Of a stretch of 64,000 bases of DNA, positions 21,947-33,500 are shown piece after piece. Under the pieces are notes generated by a model. That model was not told the origin of the DNA. It saw only the letters and a program-made list of their open reading frames with translations, and ran no database searches. The DNA comes from Parascedosporium putredinis (taxonomy: Eukaryota; Ascomycota; Sordariomycetes; Microascales; Microascaceae): assembly GCA_949357655.1 (NCBI GenBank), contig CASHTG010000001.1, positions 5,014,839 to 5,078,838 of the forward strand, read 5' to 3'. The position numbers and the translations under genes are program-made. Positions within the stretch are counted from its first letter, which is position 1, and each line of letters begins with the position of its first letter.

Positions 21947-22862
21947 TTAAAATGATAAAAGGCGATTACTACTGATTAGGTTGCCCATGGTTCTCTGGAC
22001 AGCGTCAAATCGCATGAATCCACATGATTCACTCTCTAAGTGATTGATCATCGCAGCAAGGTTCTTAAAGTCCATCCGACACGCCGTGTTAGGACAATGA
22101 TATAAACTCTGTTGATCTAGAAAACCTTTTAGTAGTAGAGTGAGGAATTTACATTTTTCTTTACTTACGAGTAGGAGAGCTCAAATGCTGGTTGAGGCTA
22201 TTTAACTGGTTGAACTCTCGATGGCAAATATAGCATTCGTAAGCGTCACCATTCCAGGACCTCTCCGTGGCCGCATACTCGACGGAACCGTACCAGCCTA
22301 ATAGATTCTTAGAGATGGCACCCTGGGGGTCCCTGGATCGAACGATTTCGTATACTTTGTCACGGCTGAGACCGGGGGCGTTGGGACAGGAGCCCTTTTC
22401 AAGGTGATGCGTAAGTCCAGTGGCGGCTGTGAAGCCTTTCTCGCAAAAGGGGCAGCCTATCTGGTCTCCCTTGTGGACGCGAGAGTTTAAATGCTGTGAG
22501 GGCCAATTTCAATATATACAAGTTAAGGGAAGCGGAAAATATGGTGAAAACACCCACCATTTTTAAATTGTTCGAATTTTGAAAATGCCGGTCACAGTCA
22601 GCACAGTAGCAATGGTCTTCCTTCTCATGTTGCACTCGAGTTTCCTGTGTCGGCCAAGTTTCAATGCAAACGCGACAGCTATAGGCATAATGATTTAAAT
22701 CGTTCATATGCTGGTCGCAAGCCTGTCGACTTTGAACCACCGCGGGCATGTATCACACTCGAATAAAGGCGGCTGGTGGCCTGTAGAATTGCAATGGTTC
22801 TCCCGGGCGCGCCACCCAGCGGGAAAGTCTTTACCGCATGTGCCGCACTTAAAATCATACAT
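21947..22862 (-). CDS. C2H2-type zinc finger protein (one apparent 1-base deletion)
   Basis: Three exons: 22862-22558, 22493-22169 and 22116-21947, with introns 22494-22557 and 22117-22168 bearing GT...AG ends. From ATG 22862 the protein has successive Cys/His pairs: CGTCGKDF...H, CDTCPRWF...H, CRVC...H...H, CADCDRHF...H, CPFCEKGF...HH, CYICHREF...H, then CPNTACRMDF...H. This is the pattern of a multi-finger fungal C2H2 protein of unknown target. A conserved non-finger C-terminus follows (GFMRFDAVQRTMGNLISSN). The frame slips at T3 22731-22733, between the second finger cysteines and its histidines, and one added base restores the finger. About 266 codons. Such proteins are nuclear and may bind DNA or RNA; no role is visible. 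Confidence 0.84.
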
Positions 22863-23482
22863 TGCAGCTATCTTGATCCGGTTGTTCTGTTTTGATTGCG
22901 ATTATAACATCGAATTCTGTCCTGATGCTCTTCTTAGAGTTGCGTTTGGTTAGCATCGTTTTATAGAACTAGAAGGCATGGTCGTACTCGTGGTCCTAGA
23001 AAATGATAAGACTACTTCCCGATTAGGTTAAGATGAGAGAAATAGGTTAAGTTGGATTAGGTTATAGTAATAGTGGAAGAAGAATATGATGATAGATAAG
23101 AGAGCCACGACCGGGATAAGATGATGATCGGAATAACACGTTACTTTAAATAGAAGAGTTAGAAGAAACTTGGGATGTTTTAAGACTAAGTTGAAATGGG
23201 GGTCTATGTGCTATAGGATTGGTTTTATAGGAGAACGCTAGAGAGTGGTGGCTTGAAAAAGCAACTTAGATCCATATGCCTTAAAGATTAGGCTCCAAGG
23301 GCTCTAATATATTTAAGAGAATATGTTGAAGGATATAGGTATTGAATAGAGGGGGAAATATAGGGGCAAAATGGTGTTCGTATTCGCTGCTTAGATCCTC
23401 CTAATAGATCCGTTTCTATGGGGGAATTCCGCCCTTTTTATATCTGATATTTCTAGGCTATTTTACAAAATCCATCGTTAAA
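22863..23482. other. Intergenic, purine-rich on the plus strand
   Basis: Upstream region of the C2H2 gene followed by about 400 bp of A/G-rich sequence (GATTAGGTTA-type words near 23020-23060). No coding or RNA signal seen. Confidence 0.5.
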
Positions 23483-23771
23483 TGTTATTCTATTTGGAGG
23501 CAGCCGATGGTCGCAGCTGAGGCAGAGATTCTTAGAGGCAACGAATGGTAGCCACTGCGGCTGAGATTCTTGCTAGCTGGAGACGCGACCTTTCCAGCTA
23601 GACTAGGATCCGGGCTGCCACCGGATATGGGCCCCTCTTTCATCCTCCAGTGATCACGTGGACCATCGGGCAATCTTCGGCTGATATCCATCGGCTACAG
23701 CGGAACGCTGCAAGCCAGCCATAGCAGCTGTAGCCATGCCGGCTACGGCTGCCCGGGGTTTTAGCGTAACA
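23483..23771 (-). mobile_element. Solo-LTR-like element, 289 bp, TGTTA...TAACA ends
   Basis: Read on the minus strand it starts TGTTACGCTAAAACCCCGG and shares its first part (CAGCCG...AGCC, then GGTATCAGCCGAAGAT-like and CCCGATGGTCCACGTGATCA words) with the LTR at 41819-42223. The other end differs from that LTR. Ends are TGTTA/TAACA as in the other two copies. Flanks TTAAA and TATAA do not form a clear duplication. It is GC-richer than its surroundings and shows little RIP. Confidence 0.65.
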
Positions 23772-24408
23772 TATAAGCGTGGGGAGAAAATGGTGGGAAA
23801 AGGATTTGAATGTGGATGAGTGATGGAAGATGGGGAGGAAAAGGTTCCCAGAAGGGGAACCGTTCTGGACTAAATAGGTGTGAGAGGATCGAACTGATCG
23901 GGGCACCAACGGTGGTGCTCCAGTCAGCCCGCCTGCCAACAATAAGAACTATAGATTTGCACTCTACCGAGGTAGAAGCGGATCTATTAGAAGATTCGAT
24001 CCTAAGTAGCGAATAGGAACATTATCAAGCGTTTTCAATACTAGGGAGGTCGCGGCCTAGGCATAGACCGCAATTGTAAGTAGAAAAGAGATATACGGTC
24101 TAGGTAAAAGGTATAGAAAAGGGGTGGCTTAATATATAGACTTTAAGTAAAGGTATAAAGAAAAATATAGTCTAGGTATAGGGTAGGATAATACATAAGG
24201 ATACATAGATAAGTGCTCGGCTGACCGGTTGAATAGATAGACGTTAGACTCAACGGGCGGATGAGTGGCTGACTGTTAGAGCGAATAAGTAATAGCGACC
24301 AAGATCAAGATAGTAAAGAAAGAAAACTATATAAGTCGGTAGATACACCCTTAAGGAAAAGAACCTTGATCTCCTTTCTACTATCTTCCTATAATAACCC
24401 GAGAATAT
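23772..24408. other. Intergenic, AT-rich
   Basis: Contains repeated short words (GGTATAGAAAAGG, GGTATAAAGAAAAATATAG, GGTATAGGGTAGG near 24110-24190) but no gene. It lies 3' of the MFS gene. Confidence 0.5.
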
Positions 24409-26364
24409 TTAATACATATATCTCCAAGTGGGGGCCTTGTCTCCTTGTGCTGATAACTCCTCAGCGCTAAAGTGATTAGCAGCGCCCTGGGCCATTTGCT
24501 TCTCGCGGTTGTTGTTAATACGATTATATCCACACACGAGGATGAAAGTCGCAATGATACCAGCGCATATAAAACCAATCTCCAAAGCGTGTCCGATAAT
24601 ATATCGAGGGGAGTCCTTAGCGCGGTAAAAGTTAGAGGCCATGGCCTAAGTAACCTCTTATTAGCGACTCTATATAAAGATACATCACGCAGCGTTATAA
24701 TACTTACACCACCAAGGTTACCAACGCCAATCTGAAGAGCCATCCCTACACTTCGTTTGTAACTCCCGGCTAAGTTATTACTAAGCCAGGTGATGACACC
24801 AGGAAAGGCAGGATAGATAGCACATGCGGCAATGAAGACGCCTCCGTAGACGACCTTAGGGTTATTAGTGGAGATACACCTTATATAGGGTGTTAGTCTT
24901 GATTAGATATCTTAGTGAAAGAATGCTCATGATCCTTACATAACGAAACCAATAAGCATAATGCACAGCATTGGTAGGATGAAAAGGCTCCTCTTTCCAA
25001 CTCGGTCAGAGGCCCACGCTATTATCACTGCTAGAATAGCGGCTGTGACGTAGATAGGGATAGTCATAAGCTGGGATGTGCTGCTTTGGTACCCGAGACT
25101 CTTGATTATAGTTGGAAGGAAGAGACTGATTCCATAAAGCGGACATACAATCTAGCACCTATTGTTAGCGCTGGTCGTTTATAAATGCTTTAGGTAAAAG
25201 GAAGATTACTTACACCCCAGTAAACAAAGATATTAATCCAAACCTGCCAGTCTTTGAAGGCAGCCCAGACGTATTCCCACCTAAACTCCTCAGCCTCCGC
25301 AACAAGGACGATGCCCTCCCGTCCTTTGCCCGCCGCGCTTTGATACTTCAATCGGAAGACAACAAAGGCTCTTTCCTCTTCAGTGAGGAAACTGGCGGTA
25401 TCTGGAAAATCGAAAAGAGTAAAGTACGCCATGATGGCGACAAGCACAGTAACAATTCCTTCGAGAATGAAGATCCAGCGCCAGCCCTCTAGTCCACCGA
25501 CGCCATCCATTTTGGCGATACCGAACGCGAGCAGGCCGCTAAATGCACCGGCGACGGAGGCTGCTGAGAAGAATAAAGCCTGCCGGAGTTGAATTTCGTG
25601 GCGGCAATACCACATGGTAAGGTAGTACTATTTAATCCAGAGGTCAGTTGTAAACTTGAGCATGGAAATGAGTGCAACGAAGCAAGAACCGTACGGCAAC
25701 GCCAGGGAACAGGCCTGCTTCCGTGACGCCAAGAAAGATGCGTGCAACTAGGAGTCCGTGGTAGTTCTTTACGATGCCCATCAGAGTCATAACAACACCC
25801 CATGCGACCATAATAGTAGGGAGCCAAATGCTAGGGCGAAGCTTTTTAAGTAGCAGATTGGAAGGGACCTCGAAAGCTGCGTAGGTGAAGAAGAAGACTG
25901 TGAGGCACCAGTTATACTGATCAGGGGTCATGTTAAGATCTTCCTGGAGGCCCTCAATCTTAGCATTTCCAATATTTCCTCCTATTAGTGAATTTATATG
26001 TTAGAAGAGAAGCGGCTTAGCTGGGCTAGGTAAGAGTGATTAGGGACTTACGGTCGAGAAAGGAGAGCAAGTAGAGGAGCGCGAGCATAGGAATCAATCG
26101 AATATCCATCTAAAAGAAAAACCTGTGAGAAAACTGAGACTAAAATAATTCACCTATAGCTATATATGAAGATAGTTAACATACCTTACGTAGAATCTTC
26201 TTCTGGTCGAGGTGTGCGAATGAGTCGAGCTCTATCCTAGTGGTCGTTGTGATATTATTTACATCGACGACCTCTCCCCTTTCGATGTTTTCCGAGCTGT
26301 GGTAACAGAGATTACTCTCTCTATCAGCCGGTATCTTCTCGAGAGGTGTAAATGACGCCGCCAT
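24409..26364 (-). CDS. MFS transporter, anion:cation symporter/allantoate permease-like family
   Basis: Plasma-membrane secondary transporter of the fungal Dal5/ACS-type major facilitator group (carboxylates, allantoate, vitamins). Seven exons fit with no frame break: 26364-26185, 26109-26051, 25981-25695, 25627-25214, 25151-24940, 24889-24708 and 24645-24409; introns are 50-75 bp, GT-AG. Family hallmarks are MDIRLIPMLALLYLLSFLDR (TM1), WCLTVFFFTYAAFEVPSNLLL (TM2), RIFLGVTEAGLFPG (the MFS signature loop), GWRWIFILEGI, ASDRVGKRS, and the late GNLGG...ASNFYRAKDSPRYIIGHALE. About 520 codons, 12 predicted helices, cytosolic hydrophilic tail. The start gives MAASFTPLEK; an in-frame ATG two codons upstream is possible. 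Substrate not predictable. Confidence 0.93.
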
Positions 26365-26718
26365 GATCAATGATTAATTTTAGTAACTTATTAGGTCCTA
26401 GAAGTTCTCCTATTTATTAAAAGAGTGTGATAATAAAAAGCACCCTATACGACTGCGATGGTAAGTATTCTCGCGGTCTTATATACATATTTCGATCCTC
26501 TAGTTTCCTTCCCTATATTTCCCCGCAATTTCCCCGCGTCCTTGAATCAACAAGGTATGACCTTAGAGGGCTTGAGGGGGTGGAAGGGTGGGCGTGAGCT
26601 CCGGGGTCAAACCGGCCCTAGCGCCGGTCTTTGCCGCATTGCTAGGTGCATGGGGAGGATAAGGGGTGGTGTCAACCTGGGGACGGTAAGCATCGGAACC
26701 GATATAGGAGACAAGTAT

Positions 26719-26726
26719 CGGATCCG
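26719..26726. promoter_or_regulatory. CGGATCCG palindrome, copy 1
   Basis: CGG-AT-CCG inverted half-sites upstream of the MFS start. Candidate Zn2Cys6 site by pattern only. Confidence 0.35.
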
Positions 26727-26866
26727 TTAGCTATAAGGGAGATGAAGTTGCGCGGCGGTAAAAGTAAGCTCGGCATAATTTGTACCTCTTTTAGGTCTCA
26801 CCTCCCAGGAAATGTAGTATGCAGAGTACGGCAATAGAGTACGGCACTTGTAACATTATGTCACGC

Positions 26867-26874
26867 CGGATCCG
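26867..26874. promoter_or_regulatory. CGGATCCG palindrome, copy 2
   Basis: Second copy 148 bp from the first. A third lies at 27535-27542. Confidence 0.35.
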
Positions 26875-27629
26875 ATGGTACTAGTAGAGTTGCTTCGGGA
26901 AAAAAACCTTTTTAAATAGGTTAATAAGTAGGTGACAACAAGGCCGAGACCGTAAACCAGCTAAGCACCGCTATGATCAAGTGCGCAGGGGACAATTAGA
27001 AAAGAATTCTTAAAAATATTAGGTGGCGAGGAATCTATTCACGTGGACGAGCCTTGACGAGCTGTCTTCGCGGTCGCGCTGGCTTGGAACATGGCATCCA
27101 CCACCCCTCATTCGGACGTCATCCCCCTTGCCCCCTGGACATCGCTTTACGTTTAACAAAGCGCCGACTCCACTTAATGTAACGATCTGTTCAATAACTG
27201 TTAAGATTCGCCTCTTCAGGTGTGCCGGGGATGCTCTAGAGAAAACTCCTGTAAATGATTTGCCGATCCTCTCCCAGCTAGGTTTAGACGATCTACAAGA
27301 CTGGGCTTTTGAGACGCTTATACCGAGGTATACACCTATCCGTAGTGGTCTTGACATTTGATATTAACAGTATCATAACCACCGAGCACCCTTTCGCCTC
27401 TAAACCCCGCTTCCGAGAATTGTGGTTTGAATCGGACATGCTCGTTTAGTTCATTTGGGCAAGGTAGTCTAGGTGCTGCACTACTCTTTCGATGAATATC
27501 CCCTCCTTAACTTCGTCCGCAACGTTTCTCGCTCCGGATCCGACGCCTGCTTCATATTAGTTCACGTATTCTCCTATACTCGCCTTATCCCTCACGTAAG
27601 GCATATGATCCACACTCAGCGAGCTCGCA

Positions 27630-29845
27630 ATGCCCTGTACTAGGCGTGCCCCTCGCAGAATCCAGTTTTCTAGCTGCGACGAATGCCGCAGATCGCGTGT
27701 GGCCTGTGACGCCTCAGCGTCGAGCTCTGATGGGAGTCGCCGGGGCGCTGCACTCGTTGTCTCAACCGCCGCCAGCCATGGACGTTCAAGGTAAGACAAG
27801 AGAGGCTCCGCCCTTTCCCTATAAGCAATGACAATGCCTATAATGTAAAGTGTTTTGAGTATAGCTAAAATCTCGACGTAATGGCTTCAAGATGTTAAAG
27901 TAGGCGTATTAAAATGAACACAGCGCAAGGGATGTCGTAGGCCGGCGTCTCATTTTTCAACCGGCGGATCGTCAGTTCAGTGTGATGAGGGTGTAGATAA
28001 TAATACTAATATAGCAGAGTCATATTCAAGAGAGCAGTCAGTTATTAGCTCGAAAGAGATATCTCAAACAGACATAGTAACAGCGTCGGCCTTGACCTCA
28101 AATACATCTACATTTGATAATCAATATTTACTTGCCAACTCACTCGCCACGTCCCAGGATATAGCTAGTCTAGGCGAAGGCGATTATAAATGGCTCTAAA
28201 CCCTGAGGATTCGAGACAGTCTTCGGTTCTTGGATGGGTCGGCATTGCTGTCTCTTCTTATAAGAAGCCTCCTTTTAACACGTATCATAAATAGTCCATC
28301 AGGGATTTAACAATAATACTAGGTTCGAACAAGACCCCTTCGCCTATAAATATGTGAGCATATCCGACCTATGCCGCCGCCTCGACCAAACCATGGTCGA
28401 ATCTACTATCAGTGAGGGAAGGTTAGCCGTTAAGGAAACGATACATCATAAAAAAACCAGCATGATCAGAAGGCTGAATCTTCTCTCAAGGGAGCCATTT
28501 CCGTATTCTCGGCAAGGTGGTTACCTATTACCTCCTCCCGAGAATGTGACTATCTTACTGTAACATAAACGCTCTGGAGACACGCACGGAGGGATATGCT
28601 CCGCATCATCCACCGACCCTCGTACCGGTCTATGCTATCCTTATTCCTCTTCGCATTGACACCCATCCCCTCAGGAATTTCAGAAGAGGAGGAAGTTGAC
28701 GGGATTTCCGGGCAGGCCTGTGTTCACGCAGCGTTGCAACAAGTCCAAACCCTCCGTGCTAGGCAGAGGAACCTTCGATTTAGCGTCTCTAAAGTTTCTC
28801 CACTATCGGAAACCCCGACCATATGCGTGACGCCGCCAAACCTGATCGATTCATCTGACTTTATCAACGCCGAGAGCATCGCGTACTGGGCAGCTCTACC
28901 ATTTGACACGTCCGCGTCACTCACCCTGGACTGCAGGCCGCTGCTCTCCTCGGGCCTCTTTGGGTTCGATTTGAGATTCTATGGCGGCTAGTAAGGACGT
29001 GTTGTATGATTTTCCGCGAGACGTCTAAGCAGTGGCGTCGAGAGCAAGCCGAAATGACTGACGATAGGGCGAACCAAATCATCGCTGTGGGTGTTTCCTG
29101 GAAACTTCTCGGATGGAAATTGACAGCTACTTTTAAAAAGGCCGTGCGGGAGGGCTATAACGAGTCAGAAGTGCACCAGGCGTTTGTAGCCGTTCTCGAC
29201 TCTATTAAAGAGTTCAATACAGTTTACCATCCTCAGCTCGAGGAGTGTTATAAACGGTTACAGTTTCTTAGCCAACAAACTAAACTGCGATAGTGTAGGT
29301 CTAAAGTTAATGTTCTCTACCTATAATCTTATACTCTAAGTATAGTCGCGAGGTTTGTCAACTTATATTGATTCGGTAGTTTCTCTTATACTTCACTATT
29401 ATCTCAGCATCCTTATGCTTATCGATGCTATCGAGGCCACGGATCATCGGGAACTACGCGCGGACCTAGTCGAGGTTATTAGCGATGTAGAAACTATAGT
29501 AATGAACACCCGAGCCTATGGCCTTCATACTATAATAGCTATCAAGCGAGACTCCTCCGGTTCAGATAGTAATCATTCACTTAATGGAACCGCGAACGGC
29601 GGCTACCCCCTATCACCGTTCCGATTGTGTCGATCGATCCGTACCCTCACCACGTCGTGGTAGGTGTGCAGCTTATGCGAAAGGCGATCGACTGGGACTT
29701 TAGGGTTGGGAAAATTAGCAAGGAAGTGTATCAGAGTCTTTTATAAACATTGGAGCGGACGCTCAGCCACCTGCCGCGGGGGTCAAAATCTGTTCAGGTA
29801 GCGAGAGCTAAGTTCTCAGTAATGGCAGATAGCCTATACTGCTAA
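27630..29845 (+). pseudogene. Decayed Zn2Cys6 fungal transcription factor
   Basis: ATG 27630 opens a frame with the first half of a binuclear zinc cluster (SCDECRRSRVACD). After a one-base shift comes its second half, GRCTRCLNRRQPWTFK, followed by a GT donor at 27791. The sixth cysteine position is Trp. From about 27980 a long linker frame continues (SLGEGDYKWL, DSLRFLDGSALL) but has stops near 28197 and a cluster near 28306-28323, then frameshifts. The effector region is recognisable in three separate frames: ALQQVQTLRARQRNL, the ANQIIAVGVSWKLLGWKLTA block, and HYYLSILMLIDAIEATD, ending SIDPYPHHVVVGVQLM...SKSVQVARAKF with stop 29843-29845. TAA for expected Gln is RIP-like; frameshifts may be either decay or base-call errors. 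It is probably non-functional because of both the missing Cys and the stops. Confidence 0.8.
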
Positions 29846-30554
29846 GTTTAATACTAGTATATGCTTTCTATACTATATAGAATATTATTAGACTTAGTGT
29901 CCACATAATCGATCCTCTAGTAGGTATGTCGTCATATACTAGTTCTGATAGTGATAGAAGATAGGGGATTTAAGTCCTGTTATAGTTAGTAATTCCAGCT
30001 TATAGTCAACTTCGAAGACCTTTTTTAGTAGTAGTGGGCTCCTGGTGTAGTTTAGCTATTTCTACCACTTCTGCCCACTTTAGCTGGTTTCTTAGGTTGA
30101 CATTAACACTCCTTAGGCTAGCTATAATAGTAGTGAGGTTAAAAACTCTACTTTAATATATAGATTTCAGACTAAAAGATATACAAATTAGAGTTAAATA
30201 TTATATATATGTCGGCGAGGCGCGACAAGTTTAAATTTAGTGCCTCTTAACTCCGAGTAATTAAGACCTATTACTGCCTTGATTATACGGATTACCAAAA
30301 TTCCACTTAGGTTTAGGCGCGTTCCTCTCATACCATGGATCCCAAGACCAGAGTGCAAATCCTGGATCGTTCGGGGCCCTTCTATTAGGCCAACAACCAT
30401 TTACCCAAAGCCCATCATCAAACGGGGGATATAAGGCGCTCTAGAATGCTCAAACGACATTGCGAAATAGGGGACCACTGGAACCGGAATCTCCACCTCT
30501 TCGTTAACCTCTCCAGGGTTCACGCTTATTTTTCTCTTAGAGAGAGGGATGTGT
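29846..30554. other. Intergenic, AT-rich
   Basis: Short frames at 30194-30400 and 30401-30586 show no family features. The stretch separates the convergent 3' ends of the decayed regulator and the chitinase pseudogene. Confidence 0.5.
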
Positions 30555-33500
30555 TCAGGCGGCCTTGAATTTGGCCGGGGTGTCAAACTCTTCGATATAG
30601 GGTTTAAAGCAAAACCCTTTCCATAGTTGTCCGGCTCCGTAATTGTCTGGCTGTGGGATGTAGCGCATCAGCTGCCCACCTGACTTACCAGCCTTGATCA
30701 TCTCCGGACTTTGGTCGCTTAGCAGATAGCGTGGTGGAAATTCGTCGATCTCGCATTGTCCCTGATAAGGTCTACCGTTTGACGTCCTCCAGGTTTTATC
30801 ATGTTGCGCTTCCCAGGCTCGAGGACCGGGACGGTTCTCCCACGGACATTTAACTTTTCCGTGGGGACACTTTATAGCCTCCCACGCCGGATTGTGTTCA
30901 ATGGCAGAGCTGTAATGGTAACAAGCCTGGGAAAAGCGCTCCTCGCATTCCATGGTTACGGTAGTCGGTTTTGGACCAAATTCCACACCTGTAATCACAT
31001 AGTGATGCTTGGAAGTCGTACTGACACCAAGTACACCCGGAACCGCGACACATTCTTGTTCTCGAAGGGTGTTTTTCGACTGACCTAGTATATAAGTCGA
31101 TTTTCCGGCAGGAATCCTACACTTCCGCTTCTTTGTCACACCACTGCCCCCAGTGCCGTTTGGCCCAGAGCCAGTACCAGCCTTAGGCTTTGAGCGATCC
31201 GTTGGGTTAGCAGCGTCGCCCTTTTTACCGCTACCTTTCCTGATATTCTTGGGTATCTGGAAGCTCGAGACACCATTTGCTACAGAGCTTAGAATATCAA
31301 AAACGTGTTTAATTTCGTCTGGAACGAAGTCGCTTCCGCCACAGGGACTGAGCCACCACTCGAAAGCTCCGACGGGGTCTTGTTCCGGAGGGTACGCATA
31401 TGAGATCAGTTGAGCCGCCGTAGTCGCTGCATCTATGTCAAAGATGTTAGCCCGGGAGCCGAGTAAAGCGCCAGAAGTGAATGATGGACTTGAACGAAGG
31501 CCTACAAGATACACGGGAGCATGGGAATATTTACCTAGACCGGCATCTAGAGTCTTACCGACCCCAGGTATAGCCTGTAGTCTTATATCTAGTACGAGTT
31601 TAAATGCCGACATGAGCACGTAGCACCCAATCTAAATAACTCTAACGTCAGATTTAAGGCTCGTAGGGAGGCTTATTTCCGGGAAAAACGACGTCGATTG
31701 TAAAAAGTATAAAGAGGAAAAAGAACGTACCTGGGCAATAATAGGCAGGGCATCGATAACTAGATCGGCGAAAAGGTTTATAGCGTTGTTATCGCATGTG
31801 TAGCGTCCAACGGCATATATATCATCGAGGCTATGTTTTCCAGGGTATGTCGTCCACGGTATTGGTTCGTCTAACGGCCAAAATCCGGTGCACCCATAGT
31901 TTGTAGTTCGACCCTCCGCTTGGGCGGCCTCGATAGTCTCGCGACATGCCTCATAGCACATACTAGCACTTTCGTCTCGCTTTTTCCCCGTCTGATAGAT
32001 GAAACACTGCTTTCTGTTCTCGTCGTAGTTCTTTTCTTTGTCCCATAGCCCGCCGGTCGGCCGATTGTCATCGACGGACCCATCATCCCACTCATCCACA
32101 ATAGGGGTTCCACAAGTGTCTTGCGGACAAAACCCATACTTACAAGCGAATTTGCAAAGGCGCTGATAATCAACGTCGAATGAGTTCCAGAAAACGAAAT
32201 CCATAGTCGACACTGCCCGTGGAAGCTGTCGAACGGGACCAGTTTGTATGCAGGTGCAAGTATTTTCTGGACAGAAGCCGTAGCTATATGAGAACTGGCA
32301 TAGACTATCAGAGTTGAAATCACTACTATCCCCCGAAATACAACCCTCAGCCCCAGCCGGAGGGGGTCTGCTGGAATGTCTATATCATCAGCACCGAAGG
32401 CCTGTAGATCGACAGCCTAGTCGATAGTGCCGGCAAAATTGAGGGCCTTCCAATCGACTCGGCGTGTACCCTTCGTTAATAGCGTCATATACCTTACATA
32501 GTCCCTAGACGCTATTAAATTAGTCGATCGCTTACGGAAATGGTTAATAGGTAGGGTAAATAAATATCAGACCTTTATATAGTAGGACATCTATATTAGA
32601 CTCATGATCGTAGAGTAGCTGGCCTATTCCTGCGCGAATGATCTCGTTTGATTTCTGCGTTTGAGATATAACCACCCGTTTTCATACACCTTCCCGGATT
32701 CGCGTCCGACTCGGTTCTCGTGCCAGTGAATTCACACATTGGCCCCCAGCAATCATTGATAGCCATGCGAAATGACCTGCCATAGCTAGCCTCCCCGACA
32801 AAAATCTTATTAAGCACTCCGGCTTTAGTAACTATACGGAGAACGCCCGGCAATAGTGTTAGCATAAGGAGATGGCATCTCCTTAAAGAACGCGAGCTGT
32901 GATATATATCGCGAGATGATTAGGGTATATTATTACATACCGATAGAGAGAGTGTTTCGGGTTTCAGTTAAGTTTACTTGAAATATGATATGAAGAGGCT
33001 GAGTTAGTAACGACGAACATAGTATAGATTTAAAGGTTAACGGTATAGATTTGAGGGTTAACGTTGCGACTCACCGTGACTCCTGATACATTTACCCGAC
33101 GCGCAAGAATCGAATGCATTGGGATTACCGTAGTCCCACTGCCCATGGAGGTCGTAGGTCCTAGATAGTCGAAAGGGTATCAGAATCAAATCACCAAATG
33201 CAGGGATGCGTCTTAATTGATAGAACGAGCTCAATTTACATATAGACAATGTAATCAATCACCGCAGCAATCCTGTCAATAGGGAAGGCCCTCAAATACC
33301 AATACGAAGCTGGGGCGGCGATTGATACCGAATGTGAGGGAGTTTGCTTTTAAAACGGTTAAGAATCTAAGATACGCGACGCCATCACCTGCCTGGCCGA
33401 TGGGCTGACCATCGACGTAGATGTCAGGCGCCTATGTTTCCACAAGGGAGTATATATTAGCCACTCTATGAAAGCTTCGGGCCGCGGGCTAAGCTCTTGG

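Larger units (their letters stand above)
26365..27629. other. Intergenic region between divergent MFS and regulator genes, with coding-like debris
   Basis: The left part is promoter sequence of the MFS gene. Between 27023 and 27629 the plus strand has an open frame (27023-27361) and further protein-like patches (for example SFDEYPLLNFVRN near 27490) that I cannot assign to any family. They may be a remnant of a gene lying before the decayed regulator. Three copies of the 8-bp palindrome CGGATCCG occur at 26719, 26867 and 27535. Confidence 0.45.

Noticed and set aside
27023..27361. 112-codon frames on both strands
   Set aside because: Neither has a recognisable domain; overlapping opposite frames of equal length point to chance. 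Kept only as possible debris.
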